The position numbers were made by a program, and so were the translations under genes. A model generated the notes under the pieces. It did not search any database, was not told where the DNA came from, and saw only the letters and a program-made list of their open reading frames with translations. DNA of 64,000 bases from Paenarthrobacter nitroguajacolicus (lineage in GTDB: Bacteria > Actinomycetota > Actinomycetes > Actinomycetales > Micrococcaceae), in the NCBI RefSeq assembly GCF_007786235.1, contig NZ_VNFK01000007.1:147085-211084 (forward strand). Direction: 5' to 3'. How positions within the stretch are numbered: position 1 is the stretch's first letter; every line of letters starts with the position of its first letter. Positions 17,657 through 26,882 of the stretch are shown one piece after another.

Positions 17657-19063
17657 GTGATCCAGCTTCAGAACATCATCAACGGCGAGTCCGTGGACGA
17701 CGCGGCCAGCCTGCCGTTCTTCGACCCCGCCACGGGCCAGCAAATCGGCACGGCGCCGGACAGTGGCGCCGCCGCCGTCGACTCCGCCTTCCAAGCCGCC
17801 GCCGCGGCTTTCAAGAGTTACAAGCGCACGACGCCGGGAACGCGCCAGTCGCTGCTGTTGCAGTTGGCGGACCTCATTGAGGCGAATGCCGATCGTCTCC
17901 TCGAGGCAGAGGTTGCCTGCACGGGCAAGCCAGCAGCCCTTACCAAGGAGCTCGAAATCCTGCGCGGCGCGGACCAACTGCGTTTCTTCGCCGGGGCCTG
18001 CCGGGTTGTTTCCGGCACGGCCCAGACAGAGTACGTTGAGGGCTTCTCATCCACCATCCGGCGGGAACCCATTGGGGTGGTCGCCCAGATCACGCCGTGG
18101 AACTACCCGTTCATGATGGCCATCTGGAAGATCGGTCCCGCCCTCGCAGCGGGCAACACCCTGGTCCTCAAGCCCGCCGACACCACACCCTGGTCCACCG
18201 TGGTCCTGGGGGAACTGGCCCAGCAGGTGTACCCGGCCGGCGTGGTGAACGTGGTCTGCGGTGGTCGGGAAGCCGGCGCTGCGATGGTGGAGCACGACAT
18301 CCCGGAGATGGTTTCCATCACCGGTTCCACCCGGGCCGGTGCCCAGGTCATGTCGGCGGCTTCCAAGACCCTGAAGGACGTCCATTTGGAGCTCGGTGGC
18401 AAAGCGCCCGCCGTGGTGTTTGCCGACGTCGACATCCGGCGGACCGCGGGCGAAATCGCCCTTGCTGCCTTCTTCAATGCCGGGCAGGACTGCACGGCGG
18501 TGACCCGGGTGCTGGTCCACCAGGACATCCACACCGAGTTCGCGGCGGCTCTGGCCGACGCCGCTTCCGCCCTGAAGGTAGGGGGCGACGATGCCGACCT
18601 TGGTCCGCTCAACAGCGCTGCCCAGTTGGAGCGCGTGGAGGGCTTCATGTCCCGGCTGCCTGCCAACGCCCGTGTCCTGTCCGGTGGCAAGCGCACTGGC
18701 ACGGGCTTCCACTTCGAGCCGACGGTCATCGATGGCGTGTTCCAGACGGACGAAGTGGTGTGCGATGAAATCTTCGGCCCCGTGCTGACGGTCCAGCCGT
18801 TCGCCACCGAGGACGAAGCCATTGAACTGGCCAACGGCACCAAGTACGCCCTGGCATCCAGCGTGTGGTCCGAGAATCACGGTGTGGTGACCCGCGTGTC
18901 CAACGAGCTCGATTTCGGTGCCGTATGGATCAACTGCCACCAGGTGATTCCGGCCGAAGCGCCCCACGGCGGATTCAAGCACTCCGGAACCGGCAAGGAT
19001 CTCTCCGTGTACGGCCTCGAGGACTACACGCGCATCAAGTCCGTCACCACTTCGCACCGCTAG
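17657..19063 (+). CDS. NAD(P)-dependent aldehyde dehydrogenase
   Basis: 468-aa ALDH superfamily enzyme, closest in pattern to gamma-aminobutyraldehyde/betaine aldehyde dehydrogenases. Seen are PWNYPFMMAIWKIGPALAAG, the Rossmann VSITGSTRAG, the general-base Glu in VHLELGGKAP and the nucleophile Cys in NAGQDCTAV; near the C-terminus VWINCHQVIPAEAPHGGFKHSG. The start is GTG with GGAG upstream, 13 bp after the TPP enzyme stop. Working model: it oxidises the aldehyde released by the TPP enzyme. Confidence 0.88.
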   Translation: MIQLQNIINGESVDDAASLPFFDPATGQQIGTAPDSGAAAVDSAFQAAAAAFKSYKRTTPGTRQSLLLQLADLIEANADRLLEAEVACTGKPAALTKELEILRGADQLRFFAGACRVVSGTAQTEYVEGFSSTIRREPIGVVAQITPWNYPFMMAIWKIGPALAAGNTLVLKPADTTPWSTVVLGELAQQVYPAGVVNVVCGGREAGAAMVEHDIPEMVSITGSTRAGAQVMSAASKTLKDVHLELGGKAPAVVFADVDIRRTAGEIALAAFFNAGQDCTAVTRVLVHQDIHTEFAAALADAASALKVGGDDADLGPLNSAAQLERVEGFMSRLPANARVLSGGKRTGTGFHFEPTVIDGVFQTDEVVCDEIFGPVLTVQPFATEDEAIELANGTKYALASSVWSENHGVVTRVSNELDFGAVWINCHQVIPAEAPHGGFKHSGTGKDLSVYGLEDYTRIKSVTTSHR

Positions 19064-19071
19064 AACCTGAC

Positions 19072-20793
19072 ATGAAACTCGATCTCCTCCTGCGGAACGC
19101 AGGCATCATCACCATGGACCCGTCGCGCCCGGTGGCCAGTTCGCTGGGCATCTGGCAAGGGCGCATCGTGGGCCTCGACGAGGACGTCGCCGGGCTGGAT
19201 GCCCGTGAGGTTTTGGACCTCGGCGGCGCCACGGTAACGCCAGGCTTCATCGACGCCCATTGCCACACCACGTGGTTCGGGCTGGGCCTGGCGGAACTGG
19301 ACGTCTCCGGCGCCCGCGGTCTGGAGGAGCTGTATGGGCTTCTCCGCGGTGCTGTGACTCGCGGCGGGGCCGACCGCGGGGCGTGGCTTTTCGCCACCGG
19401 CTTCAGCCAGACCCAGCACGGCGGTTCCTTCCCGGACATCGCCGAGCTGGACCGCATCACGGGGGAGCGGCCGCTGTTCATGCGGCACAACTCCGGGCAC
19501 ATGGCTGTGGTCAACACAGCCGCGTTGCGGCTGGCAGGTGCCGAGTCGCCGTCGTTCCCCGATCCCGACGGCGGAGCGATCGTCCGCGATGCAGCTGGAC
19601 GTCCCACGGGACTCGTCCAGGAGACGGCCCAGGAACTGATCCAGCAGCTGATCCTGCCGTATTCGCTGGAGGACATCGAGGCCGCCCTCGAACGGGCAAC
19701 GCTGTACTACGCGTCCGAAGGCATCACGAGCTTCACCGAGGCCGGCGTGGGTGGCGGGTGGATCGGGCACAGCCCGGCCGAGCTCGCCGCCTACCAAGGC
19801 GCCGCGGCGCACGGACGGCTCCACGCCCGGGCACAGGTGATGCCGGTGCTGGACGTGCTGCACGGACTCAACGGGCATGCCTCCGACAGTGTTGGCGCGG
19901 CCCCGGCCGGGCTGGACCTTGGCATCACCAGCGGTTTCGGAAACGAGTACCTGTCCCTTGGTCCCGCGAAGGTCTTCCTTGACGGCTCGCTACTTGGCGA
20001 AACCGCGGCCGTGAGCCACGAGTTCTGCAGTCACGGGCACAAGGACAACCGCGGCAACATTGGCTACTTCCAAGCAGACCCCGCCCAACTGCGGGAACGC
20101 ATTGAGGCCGCCTACGCCGCCGGGTGGTCCATCGCGGCGCACGCCATCGGGGACCGGGCCATCGACCTCGCCGTGGACATCATCACGGACTGCCAAGCTG
20201 TGTACGGGCCGCGTCGGGTGCCCAACAGGATCGAACACGCCTCCATGACGCGCCCCGATCAACTCGCCAGGCTTGCGGACGCCGGCATCGCCGTGACACC
20301 CCAGGCAAGCTTCTTCCGGGACGGTGGGGACGGCATGACCGCTTCCCTCGGACCGGACCGCCTGCCGTGGGCGTACCGGGCAGCCAGCTTCCTGGAAGCA
20401 GGAGTGGTGCTCGCGGGAAGCTCGGACCGGCCCGTCGCGGACGGGAACGTCCTCCGCGGCATGCAAGCTTTTGTTGACCGCAAGACGGAGTCCGGGGCCG
20501 TCTTTGGCAACCCGGACGAGCGCCTCACCCCGCAGCAGGCACTTGCCGCGTACACCAGCGCGGCCGCCGCAGCCACCGGATCCCTTGCGGAGAAGGGCAC
20601 GCTGTCACCGGGCAAGCTCGCCGATTTCGTTGTCCTGTCCGCCTCACCGCTGACCGTACCGGCCATCAGCCAACTGCGGGTCCTGGCCACCGCCGTCGGA
20701 GGCCGTTTCACCCATCAATCAACCGACTTCAACGCTGAACTTTCCAAAGAAAGTCCGTTCGCGGGCCGTGTTTCAGCGACACAGAGCTCATAG
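19072..20793 (+). CDS. YtcJ-type amidohydrolase (amidohydrolase 3 family)
   Basis: 573-aa metal-dependent hydrolase with the composite-barrel N-terminus LDLLLRNAGIITMDPSRPVAS, the metal motif VTPGFIDAHCHTTWFG (HxH), PLFMRHNSGHMAVVNTAAL, WSIAAHAIGDRAIDLAVD, RIEHASMTRPDQ and LAGSSDRPV (the last with the metal-binding Asp). Such enzymes hydrolyse C-N bonds in amides or cyclic ureides of varied structure. The ATG at 19072 begins 8 bp after the dehydrogenase stop, so it is cotranscribed. Substrate not determinable. Confidence 0.85.
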   Translation: MKLDLLLRNAGIITMDPSRPVASSLGIWQGRIVGLDEDVAGLDAREVLDLGGATVTPGFIDAHCHTTWFGLGLAELDVSGARGLEELYGLLRGAVTRGGADRGAWLFATGFSQTQHGGSFPDIAELDRITGERPLFMRHNSGHMAVVNTAALRLAGAESPSFPDPDGGAIVRDAAGRPTGLVQETAQELIQQLILPYSLEDIEAALERATLYYASEGITSFTEAGVGGGWIGHSPAELAAYQGAAAHGRLHARAQVMPVLDVLHGLNGHASDSVGAAPAGLDLGITSGFGNEYLSLGPAKVFLDGSLLGETAAVSHEFCSHGHKDNRGNIGYFQADPAQLRERIEAAYAAGWSIAAHAIGDRAIDLAVDIITDCQAVYGPRRVPNRIEHASMTRPDQLARLADAGIAVTPQASFFRDGGDGMTASLGPDRLPWAYRAASFLEAGVVLAGSSDRPVADGNVLRGMQAFVDRKTESGAVFGNPDERLTPQQALAAYTSAAAAATGSLAEKGTLSPGKLADFVVLSASPLTVPAISQLRVLATAVGGRFTHQSTDFNAELSKESPFAGRVSATQSS

Positions 20794-20801
20794 GGGAGAC
20801 C

Positions 20802-22058
20802 ATGACAACCACCACACGTTTCACCGCCCAGGACACCGCCTTCGTGCAGGACTTCCACACCATGAGCGCCTTCGGTGCCACCGAAAACGGAGGCGTGGAC
20901 CGCCAGGCCGCCACCATTCCCGACGGCGAACAGCGCCGCTGGCTCTCGGGCCTCCTCGAGGAGCACGGCTTCACGGTGAAGTTCGACCACGCAGGCAACC
21001 AGTGGGGCCTCTACGAGGCCGTGCCCGGTGCGCCCTTCGTGGTGGTCGGCTCCCACATGGATTCACAGCCGACGGCGGGACGATACGACGGCGCGTACGG
21101 CGTCCTCGCCGCTGCCCACGCCGCGTTCCGCCTGGCAGCGCGCTGGGAAGCCGGCGCCACGGCACCCACGTTCAACCTCGCCGTCGTCAACTGGTTCAAC
21201 GAAGAAGGCAGCCGCTTCAAGCCGTCCATGATGGGCTCGTCCGTGTACACCGGCAAACTGGACCTGGAGGATGCGCTCGACACCAAGGACGCCGCCGGAA
21301 TTTCCGTGCGGGACGCGCTGGACGCGATCGGTTGCCGCGGAACGTTTGAAGGGCCGGAGGCGGCCTACTGCGCCGAAATCCACATCGAGCAGGGACGCAG
21401 CTTGGAGCGTGAGGGCGTTACCATCGGCCTGGTCAGCTCCAACTGGGCAGCGAACAAGTATGAGTTCGTGGTCCACGGCGAGCAGGCACACACCGGGTCC
21501 ACGGTGATCGCTGACCGCAAGGACGCCCTCCTCGGCGCCTCGATGCTGGTGGTCGCGGCACGTGAACTCGCCGACCGCTTCCCGGGCGTCCTGCACACCT
21601 CGGTGGGGCAGCTCAACGTGTACCCCAACTCACCCGTGGTGGTCCCTTCCCGCGTGAACCTGCTGCTGGATCTGCGCAGCGCCGACGAAGCAGTCCTGGC
21701 CGAGGCCGATGCACTGCTGCACGCCCGCATCACGGAGATCGAACGGCTCGCCAACGTGTCCGTTGAAAAGAACCACTCACATTCCTGGGCCGTCACGCCG
21801 TACCAGCCGGAAGGGGTGGAACTCGCGGCCAAGGTCGCCGCCGACCTGGGGCTGTCCAACAAGGAAGTCATGACCCTCGCCGGGCACGACTCCACCAACA
21901 TGAAGGACCTGGTCCCCACTGTGATGCTCTTTGTACCCAGCGTGGATGGCATCTCCCACAACGAGCACGAATACACCAAGGACGAAGACATCGTCGCCGG
22001 GCTCACCATGCTCACCGAGGTGGTTGCCCGTCTATGTGACGGGGCGCTGGAAGACTAG
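20802..22058 (+). CDS. M20-family Zn-dependent amidase/carbamoylase (hydantoinase type)
   Basis: 418-aa M20/M28-fold hydrolase of the allantoate amidohydrolase / N-carbamoyl amino acid hydrolase group. Metal ligands are visible in VVGSHMDSQPTAGRYDGAYGV, NWFNEEGSRF, CAEIHIEQGRSLE, and GISHNEHEYT; GHDSTNMKD corresponds to the substrate-gate region. The start ATG follows GGGGAG. Last gene of the operon. With an amidohydrolase and a RidA protein in the island this suggests use of a carbamoyl- or acyl-amino compound. The final CTAG is shared with the convergent VOC gene. Confidence 0.86.
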   Translation: MTTTTRFTAQDTAFVQDFHTMSAFGATENGGVDRQAATIPDGEQRRWLSGLLEEHGFTVKFDHAGNQWGLYEAVPGAPFVVVGSHMDSQPTAGRYDGAYGVLAAAHAAFRLAARWEAGATAPTFNLAVVNWFNEEGSRFKPSMMGSSVYTGKLDLEDALDTKDAAGISVRDALDAIGCRGTFEGPEAAYCAEIHIEQGRSLEREGVTIGLVSSNWAANKYEFVVHGEQAHTGSTVIADRKDALLGASMLVVAARELADRFPGVLHTSVGQLNVYPNSPVVVPSRVNLLLDLRSADEAVLAEADALLHARITEIERLANVSVEKNHSHSWAVTPYQPEGVELAAKVAADLGLSNKEVMTLAGHDSTNMKDLVPTVMLFVPSVDGISHNEHEYTKDEDIVAGLTMLTEVVARLCDGALED

Positions 22059-22786
22059 CTTCCCGGGTTGGCCGGTGTCTGTTGTGCGGGGGCCTTCTCC
22101 ACCACAATCGACGCCGGCGCCGCCCCACCCGCTGCATCAGGATTAGCGACGTACAGGACGGCCTCGCTGATCCGCGCCTCAATTTTCGCTCCGGTGAGCC
22201 GTCTCAGCACGGGTTCCAACTCGCCGTCGTACTCCAAAGCCAGGTCCCCGGACCTGGCAACGGCGCCGTGGATCACGCGCAGGATGCCGCCGTTCTTGGT
22301 GCTGAAGGTGGCTGATTCGTCGTCCGAGGTCCGCGGCCGGGCACCGATGTTACGGAGCTCCCGGGCGGAACCGTCGACGTCGGGACTCACCCAGGTGGCC
22401 ACCACCATGAGGACCGGGTCGGCTCGATGCGAGGTAGCCCACGTGCCGTCTTCCGCTGCGTGGGCTTGATCGGCGAGGAACTGGAAACCGTCCTTGGCGG
22501 TCACTTGGACCGTGGTTCCGTGGGACGCTTCGGTGACGTCCGCCTGCGTGCCATCTTCCCGAGTCCGGCGGGCGAACTCCTCCAAGATCCCCACCTCCAC
22601 GCCAAACACCGTTGTCCCATCCTCCGGGGAACCGTGCGCTGCGGCATGCAGCGCGAGGCGACCGGATCCGGCGTCGAACTCCCGCCAGTCGCCCTGATCC
22701 ACCACCTTGACCAGGCCCAGGGCGGTGAGCACCTCGGTCCATTGCTCCATGCGTGACGTGAAATGTAGGGGGCGGGCTCGCAACAT
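22055..22786 (-). CDS. VOC-superfamily (glyoxalase-like) protein
   Basis: 243-aa protein with two paired beta-alpha-beta-beta-beta style halves (about 1-105 and 120-210): PLHFTSRMEQWTEVLTALGLVKV opens the first and VLMVVATWVSPDVDGSARELRNIGARP the second. VOC proteins include dioxygenases, glyoxalases and resistance proteins; metal ligands are not obvious here and no function is assigned. The start has AGGAGG upstream. Its stop codon overlaps that of the M20 gene over CTAG, a tail-to-tail arrangement. Confidence 0.75.
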   Translation of the reverse strand: MLRARPLHFTSRMEQWTEVLTALGLVKVVDQGDWREFDAGSGRLALHAAAHGSPEDGTTVFGVEVGILEEFARRTREDGTQADVTEASHGTTVQVTAKDGFQFLADQAHAAEDGTWATSHRADPVLMVVATWVSPDVDGSARELRNIGARPRTSDDESATFSTKNGGILRVIHGAVARSGDLALEYDGELEPVLRRLTGAKIEARISEAVLYVANPDAAGGAAPASIVVEKAPAQQTPANPGS

Positions 22787-22878
22787 TGGTCCTCCTGGGG
22801 TGTGGCAGGGCTTCTACGTTTCAGCCTAGGCCGTGATGGTTGTTTCCCTGCAGTGCCTGTTCACAGCAGAATGGGGCC

Positions 22879-23472
22879 ATGCCCATTGAGCTTGAGGAAC
22901 TTCTTATCCACGACGGGCCCGCGTGGCGCGCGTGGTTGGCCGAACACGCTGCCGACAGTCCTGGAGTGTGGCTGATCCTGCATAAAAAGGGCGGGAACGT
23001 CACGGAGCTGGACTATGACGCCGCCTTGGACGAAGCCCTGTGTTTCGGCTGGATCGACGGCCAAGCGAGAAGCCGCGACGCCGAAAGCTACTTCCAGCGG
23101 ATGACGCCGCGGGGCCGCAAGAGCATCTGGTCCGTGCGGAACGTGGGGCATATCGCCCGGCTGGAATCCGAAGGCAAGATGACCGACGCCGGGCGTGCCG
23201 CCGTCGAGGCCGCCAAAGCCGATGGCCGCTGGGAGGCTGCTTACGCCGGCCCCGCCGACTCCGTCGTTCCGGACGACCTCGCCGCGGCCATAGCTGCCGT
23301 CCCCGAAGCCCAGGCCATGTTCGACGTCCTGACCTCCCAGAACCGCTTCGCACTCATCCACCGCACCAACGGGGTCAAGCGTGCCGAGACGCGGGCGCGC
23401 AAAATCGCCGGCTTCGTGGAGATGCTTGCCCGGCACGAAACGCCGTACCCGCAGCGCAAGAAACCCAACTGA
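22879..23472 (+). CDS. YdeI/OmdA-family protein
   Basis: 197-aa protein with the YdeI-type layout: APAWRAWLAEH-like N-terminus (IHDGPAWRAWLAEHAADSPGVW), the conserved LDEALCFGWIDGQARSRDAESYFQRM and TPRGRKSIWSVRNVGHIARL, and a helical C-terminus rich in Arg/Lys. The family is widespread and associated with peptide tolerance in Bacillus; the biochemical role is unclear. ATG at 22879 chosen because the domain begins there. Ends inside the shared palindrome at 23468-23528. Confidence 0.85.
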   Translation: MPIELEELLIHDGPAWRAWLAEHAADSPGVWLILHKKGGNVTELDYDAALDEALCFGWIDGQARSRDAESYFQRMTPRGRKSIWSVRNVGHIARLESEGKMTDAGRAAVEAAKADGRWEAAYAGPADSVVPDDLAAAIAAVPEAQAMFDVLTSQNRFALIHRTNGVKRAETRARKIAGFVEMLARHETPYPQRKKPN

Positions 23473-23528
23473 CTGGCAGTAGTGGTTGTTTTGAAGCGTC
23501 ATAACAACCACTACTGCGAGTTAGTTGG
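23468..23528. repeat. Convergent-gene palindrome, copy A
   Basis: AGTAGTGGTTGTT (23478-23490) and AACAACCACTACT (23503-23515) pair perfectly around a 12-nt loop; weaker pairing of AACTGACTGGC with GCGAGTTAGTT extends it. It overlaps the end of the YdeI gene and supplies the TAG stop of the GH76 gene. Sister copies lie at 40876-40935 and 42104-42158. Confidence 0.88.
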
Positions 23529-24707
23529 GGCAAGCGTCGCCGCAGCTTCCAGCGCCATCCACGCCTGAAGCTGCGTGGAAAGTTCGACGGCGGTACCCAC
23601 CGGATACGTTTCCATCGCCGGCCGCAGGGGATCGAAGGAGAACACCACGGCAGGGACTCCGCGACGGACCTTACTTCCAGCCCCTGCTGTACTTCCAGCC
23701 TCTGCTTCGTGGCGTCCCGCCCAGAACGCTTCGGCTGTGCTGAGGACCAAGGACCTGGCTGTTTCCCTGGTGGTCGCGGAGAGCCGTTGGTCCCTTGCGG
23801 CCAACGCAAGATAGCGGAGCAGGATGCCGGTGAAGAGCCCGCCATCGCCGGTGCCATCGCCCCGGACGACACGCGTGCCTGGAAGCGTCAGCTCACGGGC
23901 CACGGCGTCCACCAGCTGGCCCGCCCGGCGCAGGTTGTCGTCGCCGCCGAGTTCCAGCAGCGCGCCCAGCACGGGGCCTTGGTTATAGGTGTAAACGGCG
24001 TCGTCAACCACCAACTGGCCGTTGCTGATCCGCAGACCATCCAAATACACGCCGCGTTCGGGGTGGAGGAGCTTGCTGTTGAGCCAGTTCACCAGCGATT
24101 GCGCCTGTTCACGGTGGTCAGTCCGCGCATAGTAAAGGGCCACGGGGGCAGTGGCCGGGGTGTTCTTGAAGTCCCGCTTGGTGCTCCAGAACGTTCCTCC
24201 GCCGAAGTCGTCAGTGGATGCCGAATCAAACTGCAGGGTCAGGCTCTTGCGCACATACGCATTACGACGACGGCCCGGTTTCTTGGTCTCCTCGGCCAGT
24301 TTCTCCAAGCGAAGCGTGGCGAGCGCGAGCCATGCCATGTCGTCGTAGTAATCGTTCACGAACCGGAACAGGTTGCGCAGGCGGATGGTGGTGACCAGCC
24401 TCGAAGCGAGCCGGCCCGCGCTGGGGCGGGAGCCGCCGTCGAACTTTGCTTTGCCCGCGAGTTCACGGCGGCCGGCGTCCACCAGGCAATCGACGTAGTG
24501 TGCCTGCCACCAGTAGTGCCACGGGCCGGCGAGGCGCTGGGTGGCTTTGCCCGGCAGGCTCACCGCGCCGATGTGTGTGCCGGGCAGGAAGAACAGGCGC
24601 CGGCCGAAACTACGCGTCACGGAGCGGGCTGCTTGGTTGGCGCGCTCAGCCCATTCAGTCGCGTCAGCAGTGGAGGTCGGGCGGCCGGCAGGTTCGTGGA
24701 CGGGCAT
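23511..24707 (-). CDS. Glycoside hydrolase family 76 protein (alpha-1,6-mannanase-like)
   Basis: 398-aa GH76-type protein. The (alpha/alpha)6 barrel with the catalytic Asp pair is indicated by FVNDYYDDMAWLALATLRL; other typical stretches are GGGTFWSTKRDFKNTPATAPVALY and DAVYTYNQGPVLGALLEL, and EFTGILLRY-like GGLFTGILLRYLALAA. Family enzymes cleave alpha-1,6-mannan. No signal peptide is visible, so a cytoplasmic role or a distinct substrate is possible. Its last codons (NSQ) and stop fall within palindrome copy A. Divergent from the SDR gene at 24799. Confidence 0.82.
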   Translation of the reverse strand: MPVHEPAGRPTSTADATEWAERANQAARSVTRSFGRRLFFLPGTHIGAVSLPGKATQRLAGPWHYWWQAHYVDCLVDAGRRELAGKAKFDGGSRPSAGRLASRLVTTIRLRNLFRFVNDYYDDMAWLALATLRLEKLAEETKKPGRRRNAYVRKSLTLQFDSASTDDFGGGTFWSTKRDFKNTPATAPVALYYARTDHREQAQSLVNWLNSKLLHPERGVYLDGLRISNGQLVVDDAVYTYNQGPVLGALLELGGDDNLRRAGQLVDAVARELTLPGTRVVRGDGTGDGGLFTGILLRYLALAARDQRLSATTRETARSLVLSTAEAFWAGRHEAEAGSTAGAGSKVRRGVPAVVFSFDPLRPAMETYPVGTAVELSTQLQAWMALEAAATLAPTNSQ

Positions 24708-24754
24708 GGGACCAGCCTATCGGGGCTGCCGGGGTGCACTGGCTCACAATTACA

Positions 24755-24770
24755 GTTAACATGCATTAAC
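24755..24770. promoter_or_regulatory. Candidate operator GTTAA-N6-TTAAC
   Basis: Short interrupted palindrome GTTAACATGCATTAAC in the gap between the divergent GH76 and SDR genes, 29 bp before the SDR start. The AT-rich island stands out in this GC-rich window. Assignment as an operator is by position only. Confidence 0.3.
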
Positions 24771-24798
24771 GGATTTGAGTCTGCATCAAGGAGGATGA

Positions 24799-25587
24799 AT
24801 GGACATCAAGGGCACGGTCGCGCTGGTTACCGGCGGGGCATCGGGGCTGGGGGCTGCCACCGCGAAGCGCTTGTTCGACGCAGGAGCATCGGTGGTACTG
24901 GTGGATCTGCCGCAGTCAGCGGGTGAAGACTATGCGGCGGAGCTCAACGACGGTTCGGGTTCGCGAGCGATCTTTGCACCCGCGGACGTGACCAACGAAG
25001 CGCAAGTCCAGGCCGCCGTCGATGCCGCAGTTTCGCTGGGGCCGCTCCGGATCGTGGTCAACTGCGCCGGGATCGCGACGCCGGGGAAGGTTCTTGGCCG
25101 CGACGGTGTGCTGCCCCTTGAGACCTTCAACAAGGTCATCCAGATCAACCTTGTAGGCACCTTCAACGTGGTCCGTCTTGCCGCCGCGGCCATGGTGGAC
25201 AGCGAGCCGGTATCCACGGAACTGGGTGGACCCGAGCGCGGGGTCATCATCAACACCGCGTCCGTTGCAGCCTTTGAGGGGCAGATCGGGCAGCCCGCCT
25301 ACGCCGCTTCCAAGGGCGCCGTTGCGGCCATGACCCTTCCGTTGGCGCGCGAATTTGCCCGTTCGCTGATCAGGGTAGCAACCATCGCGCCGGGCATCTT
25401 TGAAACACCCATGATGGCCGGACTTCCCCAAGCAGCCCAGGATTCGCTGGGCCAGCAGGTCCCGCATCCTGCCCGACTGGGACGTGCAGCCGAGTACGCC
25501 AACCTGGCCGCCCACATCGTGGAGAACGCAATGCTCAACGGGGAAACCATCCGCTTGGACGGTGCCATCCGCATGGGGGTCAAATGA
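24799..25587 (+). CDS. Short-chain dehydrogenase, 3-hydroxyacyl-CoA dehydrogenase type 2-like
   Basis: 262-aa classical SDR. Cofactor motif [20 protein letters not shown] (TGxxxGxG), VVLVDLP with Asp after beta-2 favouring NAD, NCAGIA, the catalytic YAASK after [11 protein letters not shown], and the PGIFETPMM segment. The pattern resembles HSD10-type 3-hydroxy-2-methylacyl-CoA dehydrogenases. Strong AGGAGG site upstream. Its TGA overlaps the ATG of the acyl-CoA dehydrogenase (ATGA), so the two likely act together in acyl-CoA oxidation. Confidence 0.87.
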   Translation: MDIKGTVALVTGGASGLGAATAKRLFDAGASVVLVDLPQSAGEDYAAELNDGSGSRAIFAPADVTNEAQVQAAVDAAVSLGPLRIVVNCAGIATPGKVLGRDGVLPLETFNKVIQINLVGTFNVVRLAAAAMVDSEPVSTELGGPERGVIINTASVAAFEGQIGQPAYAASKGAVAAMTLPLAREFARSLIRVATIAPGIFETPMMAGLPQAAQDSLGQQVPHPARLGRAAEYANLAAHIVENAMLNGETIRLDGAIRMGVK

Positions 25588-26858
25588 TGGGCGACTATAG
25601 CGGCGGGCACCTCCCGGGCGGTTCCGCAGGGCCTATCCCGGCGTCGATAGCGGACCTGCCCACCGCAGACTTTTTCGACTTCGAGTCGCTGCTCAGCGTT
25701 CAGGAGCAGCGGAAACTCAACGAACTACGGGCATTCCTTGCCTCCGAAATCGCGCCGTACGCCGGCCAATGGTGGGAGAAGGCCGAATTCCCTGAGCACA
25801 TTCTCCCCAAGCTTGCGGCCCTTCGCCTCAGCGCGCCGGCGCAGCGTGGCTACACGCACCTCTTCGCTGGCCTGGTGATCGCCGAGATGACACGCGTCGA
25901 TACCTCCATCGCCACCTTCTTCATGGTTCACCACGATCTCTTCGTCGAGTCGCTCTACGACTTCGGCAGCGATGCGCAACAGGACCGCTATCTGGACGAC
26001 GCCTCCAACCTCCGCACCACCGGCGCCTTCGCCCTTACCGAGCCAAACCACGGTTCCGATGTTGCGGGGGGAATGGAGACCACTGCGCGTCGGGTCGAGC
26101 GGGCAGAGTCCGACGGCGGTGACTACTGGGTGATCAACGGCGCCAAGCGCTGGATCGGCAACGGGACGTTCTGCGACTACATGCTCGTCTGGGCGAAGGA
26201 CGAAAGTGGCGGTGCCGTGCGTGCCTTCATTGTGGATGCTTCTTTGCCGGGCATCACGCGGACCCGGATTGAGAACAAGATTGCCCTGCGGACAGTGCAG
26301 AACGCCGACATCGTGTTCACCGACGTCCAGGTCTCGGAGGCGGATCGTTTCGCCGGCATCAGCAGCTTCGCCGACACCAACCACCTGCTGCGCGGCTCCA
26401 GGATCATGGTTGCCTGGCAGGCCGTGGGGCAGCAACTGGCAGCGTTCGATGTCGCCCGACAGTATGCCGTTGAGCGGATTCAATTCGGGAAGCCCTTGGC
26501 CAAGTTCCAGCTCATTCAGCAACACCTGGTGGATATGCTCGGCAACGCGGTGGCCAGCATGGGCATGATGGTCCGCATCGCGCAACTACAGGAAGACATC
26601 TTCTCGGACGCCCAAGGCGTGCGTCATGGGGGCGCCGACATGGCGCAGGTGGCGCTCGCCAAGGCGTATTGCAGCGCAAGGATGCGGGAGACGGTGGCCC
26701 TGGGCCGTTCCATTCTTGGCGGGAACGGAATTGTCACCGACTACCGGATCGCCAAGATTTTCGCGGACGCCGAAGCCATCTTCACCTACGAAGGCTCCTA
26801 CGAGATCAACTCGCTCATTGTTGGCCGTGCAGTGACTGGAGTTTCGGCCATCGTCTAG
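25584..26858 (+). CDS. Acyl-CoA dehydrogenase (glutaryl-CoA dehydrogenase-like)
   Basis: 424-aa flavoenzyme of the acyl-CoA dehydrogenase family. Features: [67 protein letters not shown] and [19 protein letters not shown], whose YEG Glu occupies the position of the catalytic base in glutaryl-CoA dehydrogenase-type members. Overlaps the upstream SDR gene by 4 bp. The pair fits oxidation of a short or branched acyl-CoA; no CoA ligase is nearby. Ends 24 bp from the convergent DUF1684 gene. Confidence 0.88.
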   Translation: MMGDYSGGHLPGGSAGPIPASIADLPTADFFDFESLLSVQEQRKLNELRAFLASEIAPYAGQWWEKAEFPEHILPKLAALRLSAPAQRGYTHLFAGLVIAEMTRVDTSIATFFMVHHDLFVESLYDFGSDAQQDRYLDDASNLRTTGAFALTEPNHGSDVAGGMETTARRVERAESDGGDYWVINGAKRWIGNGTFCDYMLVWAKDESGGAVRAFIVDASLPGITRTRIENKIALRTVQNADIVFTDVQVSEADRFAGISSFADTNHLLRGSRIMVAWQAVGQQLAAFDVARQYAVERIQFGKPLAKFQLIQQHLVDMLGNAVASMGMMVRIAQLQEDIFSDAQGVRHGGADMAQVALAKAYCSARMRETVALGRSILGGNGIVTDYRIAKIFADAEAIFTYEGSYEINSLIVGRAVTGVSAIV

Positions 26859-26882
26859 GCCTGACGTCCCAGTGTCCAAGCG

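Noticed and set aside
22830..22875. Fourth copy of the convergent-gene palindrome (GTGATGGTTGTTTCCC)
   Set aside because: Only one half-arm is recognisable and there is no matching inverted arm.
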